From assembly GCA_947457285.1 (NCBI GenBank), contig CANGVZ010000193.1, positions 1 to 5,297 of the forward strand: a stretch of DNA of 5,297 nt. Direction: 5' to 3'. Made by a program: the position numbers and the translations under genes. Position 1 is the stretch's first letter, and each line of letters starts with the position of its first letter. Shown piece by piece: positions 1 through 5,297 of this stretch. Source of the stretch: Flavobacteriales bacterium. Its GTDB lineage: Bacteria; Bacteroidota; Bacteroidia; Flavobacteriales_D; Sanyastnellaceae. The notes beneath the pieces were generated by a model. It searched no databases. It had not been told where the DNA came from and saw only the letters and a program-made list of their open reading frames with translations.

Positions 1-9
1 AAAAAAATC

Positions 10-1692
10 ATGCTCCGTATTCTCGCAACGTTCGCTACACTCTTATTTTCAATACTCTCGTTCGGCCAAACCAATTACTACGTTTCTGTTTTTGGCAATA
101 ATGAAAACAATGGATCCTCAGCCTCACCTTTCAGGAGCATTCAATACGCTATAGAAAACTCAAATCCAGGAGATACAATTATCGTGTACGGCGGTTCTTA
201 CAACGAATACCTCAACATCACACACAACGATCTGACTATCCGAAAAGAGTGGCCACAGGACCAAGTCTCGGTGCAACAACCTTTAGACAATCCTGGCGCT
301 GAACCAATTCTTCTCAAGATTGACTCAAAAAGTAACATTAGAATTCTCGGTATTGCCTTTCTAAACCTCACTGCGAATGATGGCATTGGAATTTTGGTCA
401 AAGGAAATTCCGACAATATCACCATTGCAGATGCAGAAATCAGCGAAATCAACTTTACAAGCACCTTAAATCCCACTGTCAATGAAACGACCAATGCTCA
501 ACCCATTATTGTACTTGGTAACAGCATTGATCCAATAGAAAACATTACCATTCGTAATTGCTTTATCCATGATTGTACTATTGGTTATAGTGAGGGGCTC
601 GCTATAAATGGAAACGTAACTAATTTCATTATTGAAAATAATACCATTGAAGATCTTACCAATATCGCCATAGATGCTATTGGCCACGAAGGAACCTGCC
701 CTGACCCAAATCTTGATCAGGCGAGAAATGGAATTATTAGAAGCAATAGCATCTCTTCATGTCTTTCACAAGACGCTACTAGTGCGGCTATATACGTCGA
801 TGGCGGAAGAGACATTGTCATCGAACGCAACTATACCAACCACAATGGTTATGGAATCGAAGTTGGTTGCGAACATGTGGGAAAAAGTGCCGAAAATATT
901 ATTATTAAAAATAACATTATCCAAGACAACGAAGTCACTGGTATTGCTATTGGTGGCTACGACTACCCCAACAATTCTGGCACAGTAAACAATGTAATCA
1001 TCAGAAATAACACATTATATAAAAATGACTATCTCAATGATTTCACAGGCGAATTCCTAATGACTCATTGTTCTAATATCCGATTTGTAAATAATATATT
1101 CTTCCTAAACAACCAAGGAATTCTGGGATATGCTGAGAATGACGGCGGTGGCAATGTGATGACATCAAACCTTATCTGGAATCCGATTGGAGGTTTTGAA
1201 CTCTCTTGGTATAATCAAACAATTGACGACATCAGCCAGTTTCAAAGTACACTCAACTGGACAAATGCAGCAACCTTTGGAAGTCCTTTTTTTGTGAGTG
1301 TTTCTAATCAAAACTTTAATCTAAACTCAAATAGTAATGCTATCGGATACGCAGACTTAATGACCAATATCACTGCCGATGAATTAGACTATTACGGAAA
1401 CCCTCGAATCATGGGCGTTCTAGACTGTGGAGCCGCAGAGTTTGATGATGCAAATAATACCACTGAATACAACCCGAATGAATACTCGGTTTTCCCCAAC
1501 CCCGCCAATCAGTATTTAAATCTTGGTTACCACTATAATTCTAAACACATCGAAGTCTATAGCTCTGTAGGGAAGTGTATTTATAGTAATATCAATTTTG
1601 ATGAAAATTATATAGACGTTTCATCATGGAATCCGGGCGTATATGTTTTACGTGTAGCAGGTAGAGTTGAAAAAGTTATCATAGAACACTAA
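10..1692 (+). CDS. Secreted right-handed parallel beta-helix protein with T9SS C-terminal sorting domain
   Basis: Residues 1-20 form a signal peptide (basic Arg3, hydrophobic core, probable cut after FGQ), so the protein is exported to the periplasm. Residues 22-70 match the start of DUF1565/pectate-lyase-like proteins: YYVSVFGNN, NGSSASPF, IQYAIEN, PGDTIIV. Residues about 105-390 are beta-helix coils with repeated hydrophobic-x-hydrophobic-x-N-N steps (IIENNTI, IIIKNNII, VIIRNNTLY). A less repetitive central part carries IDAIGHEGTC (221-230) and YVDGGRDIVIERN (262-274). Residues 455-478 (YYGNPR, GVLDCGAAEF) close the helix as in related proteins. Residues 491-560 are a type A T9SS sorting domain (VFPNPAN, then WNPGVYVLRV and KVIIEH), implying passage across the outer membrane and surface attachment or release. 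The fold is shared with polysaccharide lyases and other carbohydrate-active proteins, but I see no diagnostic catalytic set, so the substrate is unknown. The ATG follows an A-rich stretch. The next gene starts 7 bases after the stop. Confidence 0.9.
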   Translation: MLRILATFATLLFSILSFGQTNYYVSVFGNNENNGSSASPFRSIQYAIENSNPGDTIIVYGGSYNEYLNITHNDLTIRKEWPQDQVSVQQPLDNPGAEPILLKIDSKSNIRILGIAFLNLTANDGIGILVKGNSDNITIADAEISEINFTSTLNPTVNETTNAQPIIVLGNSIDPIENITIRNCFIHDCTIGYSEGLAINGNVTNFIIENNTIEDLTNIAIDAIGHEGTCPDPNLDQARNGIIRSNSISSCLSQDATSAAIYVDGGRDIVIERNYTNHNGYGIEVGCEHVGKSAENIIIKNNIIQDNEVTGIAIGGYDYPNNSGTVNNVIIRNNTLYKNDYLNDFTGEFLMTHCSNIRFVNNIFFLNNQGILGYAENDGGGNVMTSNLIWNPIGGFELSWYNQTIDDISQFQSTLNWTNAATFGSPFFVSVSNQNFNLNSNSNAIGYADLMTNITADELDYYGNPRIMGVLDCGAAEFDDANNTTEYNPNEYSVFPNPANQYLNLGYHYNSKHIEVYSSVGKCIYSNINFDENYIDVSSWNPGVYVLRVAGRVEKVIIEH

Positions 1693-1699
1693 CAGCCCT

Positions 1700-2497
1700 A
1701 TGATCTCTAAAGAGAAAAGAAAAGGCGCTCGAACTATCAAGGATATTCCTGCATCCATTTTATTAGAATTAAATGCAGGCGTAATTGAAAGCGCTAACCT
1801 CGTGGAGTGGCTTGCAATCGATCATCGTGTATTGTTGAGCACTGTTCTCAACCAAAACAAACGAACTGTTTACCAGCAAGAGCTGCTAACTCAATGGAAC
1901 GAACTAAAAAAAGATAGTATCAACACTAGGAATGAGGCTGTAGGAAAAGCCTTGGCGCGCATTGCGGCGCGAGAAAACGATTATGAATTTATAAAAGTAC
2001 TTTCAATACATGCATCAGATAGTGTTCGATGCTGGGCAGCGTATGCAGTTGCCTACCTCTATAAAAATGATTTCAAAAAAGTGCTCAAAGAAATAACTCC
2101 ATTTGCCGACGACCTGCATTTCGGAGTCAGAGAAATTGCGTGGATGGCAGTCCGACCGATGATTGCGACTGACATCGAAACGTCAATTAAAGAATTGACT
2201 CCTTGGACTAAATCAAAAAGTGAAAATCTCAGAAGGTTTGCAAGCGAATCCACAAGGCCTAGGGGTGTATGGTGCGCCCATATTCCAGCGCTCAAAGAAA
2301 ATCCCGAGCTGGGAATGGCTATCATAGAACCATTGAAAGAGGATAATTCAAAATACGTGAAAGATAGCGTTGGCAACTGGCTCAATGATGCCGCCAAAAC
2401 ATCTCCCGATTTCGTGCGTGCTGTATGCCATAATTGGTCGACCATTTCGTCACCACATACACAATACATCATCAAAAAAGCAATGAGAAGTTTGTGA
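1700..2497 (+). CDS. DNA alkylation repair protein, AlkC/AlkD-type HEAT-repeat family
   Basis: A soluble, all-helical protein of 265 residues with no signal peptide. Family members are DNA glycosylases that remove N3- or N7-alkylated bases by backbone contacts rather than classical base flipping. The N-terminus (KGARTIKDIPASILLELN, then ANLVEWLAIDHRVLL at 32-46) matches the AlkC-like pattern. Helical repeats follow, including SVRCWAAYAVAYL (108-120). HFGVREIAWMAVRPM (140-154) corresponds to the SEFAVRPF-type motif of AlkC proteins, and Glu145 is the likely conserved carboxylate. RRFASESTRPRGVWC (178-192) is the strongest family signature. YVKDSVGNWLNDAAK (219-233) matches the YVRRSVANHLNDIAK-type block, with Trp in place of the usual His. 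The length fits a catalytic domain without the extra C-terminal domain some AlkC proteins carry. The 7-base gap after the secreted protein suggests cotranscription, although the functions have no obvious link. Family assignment is firm; substrate range is inferred. Confidence 0.88.
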   Translation: MISKEKRKGARTIKDIPASILLELNAGVIESANLVEWLAIDHRVLLSTVLNQNKRTVYQQELLTQWNELKKDSINTRNEAVGKALARIAARENDYEFIKVLSIHASDSVRCWAAYAVAYLYKNDFKKVLKEITPFADDLHFGVREIAWMAVRPMIATDIETSIKELTPWTKSKSENLRRFASESTRPRGVWCAHIPALKENPELGMAIIEPLKEDNSKYVKDSVGNWLNDAAKTSPDFVRAVCHNWSTISSPHTQYIIKKAMRSL

Positions 2498-2520
2498 TGA
2501 TTAATTGAACTAGATTATTT

Positions 2521-2537
2521 ATACCAAATCTTGGTAT
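2521..2537. promoter_or_regulatory. Palindromic operator candidate for parDE autoregulation
   Basis: ATACCAAATCTTGGTAT is a perfect 7-base inverted repeat (ATACCAA / TTGGTAT) around a 3-base centre. It ends 21 bases before the parD start and overlaps the putative -7 element at 2535-2542. ParD proteins are ribbon-helix-helix dimers that repress their own promoter at short palindromes, so this is the obvious site. It has no following T-run and is AT-rich, so it is not a terminator for the upstream gene. Binding is inferred. Confidence 0.6.
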
Positions 2538-2542
2538 ATTTG
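2535..2542 (+). promoter_or_regulatory. Putative Bacteroidota -7 promoter element for parDE
   Basis: TATATTTG matches the Bacteroidota -7 consensus TAnnTTTG exactly. Transcription would start near 2548-2550, about 10 bases before the parD ATG, giving a very short A-rich leader (AAACAAATTCATT). No good TTG -33 element lies at the usual distance; the nearest TTG (2505-2507) is too far upstream and only a TTA (2515-2517) is well placed. The promoter is therefore likely weak or imperfect. Confidence 0.45.
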
Positions 2543-2558
2543 TCTAAACAAATTCATT

Positions 2559-2807
2559 ATGCCAAAAAACACTTCCATCCTACTTGGCGATTATTTCGAG
2601 CAATTTATTCTTCGCCAAGTTGAATCTGGTAGATTTTCATCTGCTTCAGAAGTGATTAGAACAGCACTTCGTCTTTTCGAAGAATTAGAACAAACCAAAA
2701 TCGAACTGATCGAAGACTTAAAAGCTGGAGAAAAATCTGGATTCAATAGTGAATTCAACAAAGATCGTTTCATACAAAATCTCGAGCATAAACACTCCAA
2801 AAAGTGA
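2559..2807 (+). CDS. parD: ParD-type antitoxin (ribbon-helix-helix, type II toxin-antitoxin)
   Basis: An 82-residue protein of the usual ParD length. The N-terminal half is the ribbon-helix-helix DNA-binding domain: strand NTSILLGDYFEQFI (4-17), then VESGRFSSASEVIRTALRLFEE (21-42). The GRFSSASEVIRTALR core is the classic family signature. The C-terminal half, including LKAGEKSGF (54-62), is the toxin-wrapping tail typical of ParD. It would neutralise the ParE protein encoded directly downstream and repress the operon at the palindrome 2521-2537. The stop codon overlaps the toxin start by 4 bases, the usual translational coupling. The ATG follows an A-rich leader with no Shine-Dalgarno sequence. 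Confidence 0.92.
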   Translation: MPKNTSILLGDYFEQFILRQVESGRFSSASEVIRTALRLFEELEQTKIELIEDLKAGEKSGFNSEFNKDRFIQNLEHKHSKK

Positions 2808-3109
2808 AATACAAGCTAAGTCTCAAGGCTGAACAAGACTTAGAGTCGATATGGCTTTACACCGTAGAGAATTGGTCTCAAGTCCAAGCAAAGGCATATC
2901 TTAAGCTCATTTTCAAAGAAATCGAATTCGCTTCGGAACATCCTTTGATGTGCTCTGATGCGAACCATTTGCGTAAACATTATCGATATACAAGGGTAAA
3001 ATCACATCTCATCTTCTTCCGTTACTATTCTCCAAAAAGAAAAATTGAGATAGTAAGAATCTTACACAGCAAATCAAGCCTAGACAAACTATTACAAACA
3101 AAATCTTAA
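2804..3109 (+). CDS. parE: ParE-type toxin (RelE/ParE superfamily)
   Basis: A 101-residue protein with a standard ParE layout: strand 1 KYKLSLKAEQDLESIWLYT (2-20), helical pair ENWSQVQAKAYLKLIFKEI (22-40), then YRYTRVKSHLIFFRYY (60-75) and IEIVRILHSK (81-90). DLESIWLYT, SHLIFFR and the IEIVRILH strand are the characteristic blocks. ParE toxins studied in other bacteria inhibit DNA gyrase, whereas RelE relatives cut mRNA; the sequence groups with ParE, but gyrase as target is inference. The start is GTG inside the GTGA overlap with parD; no nearer ATG gives the conserved first strand. After RILH the sequence reads SKSSLDKLL instead of the common MD-containing ending, a small insertion. The frame is intact, so the module looks functional. 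Confidence 0.9.
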   Translation: MKYKLSLKAEQDLESIWLYTVENWSQVQAKAYLKLIFKEIEFASEHPLMCSDANHLRKHYRYTRVKSHLIFFRYYSPKRKIEIVRILHSKSSLDKLLQTKS

Positions 3110-3114
3110 CGCCA

Positions 3115-3648
3115 ATGTCAAAAGGCAAAGACATATGGATAGAAAAGGGATATGAAGTATTCGCACTGCATGGCCCCGTGGGTGTAAAGGTAGAGTCTCT
3201 TGCAAAGACGCTCGATATCAGCAAGTCCTCATTCTATCATCACTTTGCAGATATGGAGATTTTCACGTCACATCTCCTCGAATACCACCTCGAACGCTGT
3301 AAAATCATCGCGATAAAAGAAACAAACGCACTGAATATCGACCCCGAACTAATCGATGTACTGGTTGAATTCAAAATTGATTTGCTCTTCAACAGACAGC
3401 TTCGATTTTCGCGCAACAACACGGAGTTCGGTGCAGTCATTGAAAAGACAGATGCCATGGTTGGGAATGCCTTTGTGATGCTTTGGGTAAAAGAATTGAA
3501 TCTCCATTTTTCGACCGAAAAAATCGCTGCCTTGTTCGAACTTGCATTAGAAAATTTCTATTTACAAATCAACCACGACAACCTCAATCACAAGTGGCTA
3601 TCGGAGTATTTCACCAACCTCAAACGCCTCGCAAAAGCGATGGAGTAA
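3115..3648 (+). CDS. TetR/AcrR-type transcriptional regulator
   Basis: A 177-residue protein, slightly short for the family (about 190-210). The N-terminal DNA-binding domain is clear: WIEKGYEVFALHGPVGVKVESLA (8-30) gives helices 1-2, and VESLAKTLDISKSSFYHHFADMEIF (26-50) gives the helix-turn-helix with the SSFYHHF signature. The C-terminal ligand and dimer domain (about 55-177) is poorly conserved, as usual, so the ligand cannot be told. It starts 5 bases after parE with no visible promoter of its own, so it probably rides on the parDE transcript. A TetR-style palindrome lies 9 bases after its stop, before the second beta-helix gene, which is the best candidate target. The promoter of its own operon has a different palindrome, so simple autoregulation is not evident. 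Confidence 0.88.
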   Translation: MSKGKDIWIEKGYEVFALHGPVGVKVESLAKTLDISKSSFYHHFADMEIFTSHLLEYHLERCKIIAIKETNALNIDPELIDVLVEFKIDLLFNRQLRFSRNNTEFGAVIEKTDAMVGNAFVMLWVKELNLHFSTEKIAALFELALENFYLQINHDNLNHKWLSEYFTNLKRLAKAME

Positions 3649-3657
3649 CTTTTTCTA

Positions 3658-3675
3658 TTAGACGGTTCCGTCTAA
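3658..3675. promoter_or_regulatory. TetR-style palindromic operator candidate
   Basis: TTAGACGGTTCCGTCTAA is a perfect 8-base inverted repeat around TT. Its TAGAC...GTCTA half-sites resemble operators of many TetR-family repressors. It lies between the tetR-like gene and the second beta-helix gene, 48 bases before the latter's ATG and just upstream of putative -7 elements. As an intrinsic terminator it is poor: the stem holds only four G-C pairs with a tiny loop, and AAACAG follows rather than a T-run. Binding by the adjacent regulator is inferred. Confidence 0.6.
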
Positions 3676-3695
3676 AACAGTGCTATATTTAATCC

Positions 3696-3703
3696 TAATT
3701 TTG
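3696..3703 (+). promoter_or_regulatory. Putative -7 promoter element for the second beta-helix gene
   Basis: TAATTTTG fits the Bacteroidota TAnnTTTG consensus and would start transcription near 3709, about 15 bases before the ATG at 3724. A near match, TATATTTA, lies at 3684-3691. No convincing TTG -33 element is present for either; the expected position falls on or just beside the palindrome 3658-3675, so a bound repressor would block polymerase. Confidence 0.4.
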
Positions 3704-3723
3704 CTTATATACTCCTTCGAAGT

Positions 3724-5235
3724 ATGAATAAACTCTTTCTTACGACCCTATTTATTGCTTCAATCGTAAAATCAGAAGCCGCTGTTTATTACGTAAGCAA
3801 CAACGGAAGTAATAATAGCAATGGCAGTAGTAGCGATCCTTTTCAAACAATACAATACGCCGTTAACTACATTCAGGCTGGCGATAGTATTCTCATCAAC
3901 GACGGTATTTATGAAGAGAGCATTGTCATTTCCAACTCTGGCAGCATAGGTCTAAATTGCTATTTAGGTTCGATAAACCCTCAAGGTGCTAAAATCAATT
4001 TACCCTCCGCATTTTACAATGACGGAATCAAAGTAACAGGAGCATATTGGAGGATCGAAGGATTCGAAATCTATGATGCCAATCTCACAGTTGAAGACTA
4101 TGGTCATGGCATTAATGTTATAAATACTCATCACGTTGAAGTAGTCAACAATGTTATTCGTGATTGTGGCGGTAGTGGTATTCAGTTCAATCAATTCGAT
4201 CATGCACTTATTGAAAATAACCGCTGTTTTCGAAATGCTAAATACAATCCGTTTCAATGCTCGGGAATCTCACTCTATCAAGCCCGGGCTGTCGATACAA
4301 CTCCTGGATATCACGTCATCATCCGCAACAATATCAGCTACGACAATGTTAACATCAATACAGACGGCAATGGCGAAACAACCGACGGCAACGGCATCAT
4401 CATCGACGACTTTTTAAACACACAATCCGCTGATTTCAATACGCCATTTGCCTATCGAACGCTGGTAGAAAATAACCTCTGTTACAATAATGGGGGAAAA
4501 GGCTTGCATACCTTCTTCTCAGATCATGTAGATTTTTTTAATAATACGTCCTACCATAATAACTATGATTTGTTGAATGTCGGAACTTTCAGAGCCGAGC
4601 TCAGCACAGCTTTTAGTAATGATGTGATTTGGAGAAACAATATTGGCGTGGCCAATCCAGGCGAGGGCATTCTTAGCTTCAACAGCGCTATACTTGTAGG
4701 ATATAGCAATGATGTAACATTTGAAAATAATATTTCATATAATGGTGTAGAGGGTGAAGAATCACTGTTCTTCGACAATACCTCCATTACCATATCTGAT
4801 TTCAATTCCACCAATCTTTTAGGCACTAATCCGCTCTTCTCAAACGCGTCAACGAATGACTTTACCTTATCCTCATCAAGTCCCGCTATCAATGCAGGAA
4901 GTAGCAACGTAATTTCATTTATAGACCTCAATTATGAGCCAAGAACCCTTGGTAGTGTTGATATCGGTTGTTATGAGTATAGCGCTGTCAATGACATTCC
5001 AGAGATGTTAATATCAGACATCAGCCTATATCCAAATCCATGCTCAAATGCTTTTTCTCTTGCTGCAAAAGACAACATCACTCAAGTGACCATTCATAGG
5101 GCTGATGGAAGTATGGTGAGCACAATACTTGAACCCTCGAATATGATTGATGTATCAGAGCTTTCCTCAGGAATATATTTTGTTTCTATTGAGAGCAATC
5201 ACACAGTACAAACTACTCGCCTCATCAAGCAATAA
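3724..5235 (+). CDS. Secreted right-handed parallel beta-helix protein with T9SS sorting domain (second copy)
   Basis: A 503-residue exported protein. The signal peptide spans residues 1-19, probably cut at SEA/A. Residues 21-70 repeat the plan of the first beta-helix protein: VYYVSNNGS, SNGSSSDPF, TIQYAVNY, AGDSILINDGIY. Residues about 100-340 are beta-helix coils with NN ladders (VEVVNNVI, ALIENNRC, VIIRNNISY, TLVENNLCYNNGGKGLH, VDFFNNTSYHNN, VTFENNISYN). DGNGIIIDDFLNTQ (221-234) is a block I recall from beta-helix proteins of the polysaccharide-lyase fold. Residues 386-418 (SPAINAGS, SVDIGCYEY) end the helix region as in many surface beta-helix proteins. Residues 430-503 are the T9SS sorting domain (SLYPNPC, then LSSGIYFVSIE and TTRLIKQ). 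No lyase catalytic lysine can be assigned with confidence, so a carbohydrate substrate is only a guess. The gene follows a TetR-style palindrome and a putative promoter, and a further gene starts 5 bases downstream. Confidence 0.9.
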   Translation: MNKLFLTTLFIASIVKSEAAVYYVSNNGSNNSNGSSSDPFQTIQYAVNYIQAGDSILINDGIYEESIVISNSGSIGLNCYLGSINPQGAKINLPSAFYNDGIKVTGAYWRIEGFEIYDANLTVEDYGHGINVINTHHVEVVNNVIRDCGGSGIQFNQFDHALIENNRCFRNAKYNPFQCSGISLYQARAVDTTPGYHVIIRNNISYDNVNINTDGNGETTDGNGIIIDDFLNTQSADFNTPFAYRTLVENNLCYNNGGKGLHTFFSDHVDFFNNTSYHNNYDLLNVGTFRAELSTAFSNDVIWRNNIGVANPGEGILSFNSAILVGYSNDVTFENNISYNGVEGEESLFFDNTSITISDFNSTNLLGTNPLFSNASTNDFTLSSSSPAINAGSSNVISFIDLNYEPRTLGSVDIGCYEYSAVNDIPEMLISDISLYPNPCSNAFSLAAKDNITQVTIHRADGSMVSTILEPSNMIDVSELSSGIYFVSIESNHTVQTTRLIKQ

Positions 5236-5240
5236 AAGAA

Positions 5241-5297
5241 ATGAGCAATTCAAACACCAACAACACAACTCTTACAATCCTTCTTGTCGGAATGATT
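5241..5297 (+). CDS. Start of an unidentified gene, cut by the window end
   Basis: An ATG lies 5 bases after the preceding stop, behind the A-rich stretch AATAAAAGAA that suits Bacteroidota translation initiation. The frame stays open for 19 codons to the window edge. It begins MSNSNTNNTTLTILLVGMI: a short polar Asn/Ser/Thr-rich lead followed by a hydrophobic run, which suggests an N-terminal membrane segment. It is too short to assign a family. The spacing suggests cotranscription with the second beta-helix gene. Confidence 0.5.
   Translation, partial: MSNSNTNNTTLTILLVGMI

Noticed and set aside
674..988. 104-codon open frame on the plus strand in a different frame
   Set aside because: It is nested in the first beta-helix gene, and the main frame here carries clear NN-ladder coils.
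2059..2475. 138-codon open frame on the minus strand
   Set aside because: It lies wholly inside the alkylation-repair gene, whose family motifs are unmistakable. Its own translation is low in recognisable structure and it has no promoter.
3658..3675. Intrinsic terminator for the tetR-like gene
   Set aside because: There is an inverted repeat but no T-run after it on either strand, and the loop is too tight. An operator is the better reading.
3715..3722. CTTCGAAG palindrome just before the ATG at 3724
   Set aside because: Eight bases is short enough to arise by chance, and I see no second copy to suggest a binding site.
4563..4931. 122-codon open frame on the minus strand
   Set aside because: It is antisense to the second beta-helix gene, with no family resemblance and no initiation context.
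1..5297. CRISPR array, insertion sequence, tRNA or rRNA gene
   Set aside because: I saw no regularly spaced direct repeats, transposase-like protein, terminal inverted repeats or cloverleaf-like sequence.

Overview
The window looks like chromosomal DNA of a Bacteroidota bacterium, probably a flavobacterium or a close relative; I cannot place it further. The evidence is two secreted proteins that end in a type IX secretion (T9SS) C-terminal sorting domain with the FPNP / YPNP motif. In addition, A-rich stretches replace Shine-Dalgarno sequences before the starts, and TAnnTTTG-type -7 promoter elements are present. All convincing genes lie on the + strand and coding density is high; no stretch over 300 bases lacks a gene.

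Layout: (1) 10-1692, a secreted right-handed beta-helix protein with a T9SS sorting domain. (2) 1700-2497, a HEAT-repeat DNA alkylation repair protein of the AlkC/AlkD type, starting 7 bases after gene 1. (3) A 61-base gap with a perfect palindrome overlapping a -7 element, then a ParD-type antitoxin (2559-2807) and a ParE-type toxin (2804-3109, GTG start, 4-base overlap). (4) 3115-3648, a TetR/AcrR-type repressor starting 5 bases after the toxin. (5) A 75-base gap with an 18-base TetR-style palindrome and a putative promoter. (6) 3724-5235, a second secreted beta-helix protein with a T9SS sorting domain, related in design to gene 1. (7) From 5241, the first 19 codons of another gene cut by the window end.

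How the genes may work together (inference): spacing suggests three transcription units, namely beta-helix 1 + alkylation repair, parDE + tetR, and beta-helix 2 + the partial gene. The parDE operon is probably autorepressed at the first palindrome. The TetR protein is probably made from the parDE transcript and is a good candidate to bind the second palindrome and control beta-helix 2. That would link a toxin-antitoxin operon to expression of a secreted, probably carbohydrate- or surface-acting protein. All families are known; the novelty, if any, is in the arrangement and regulatory wiring.
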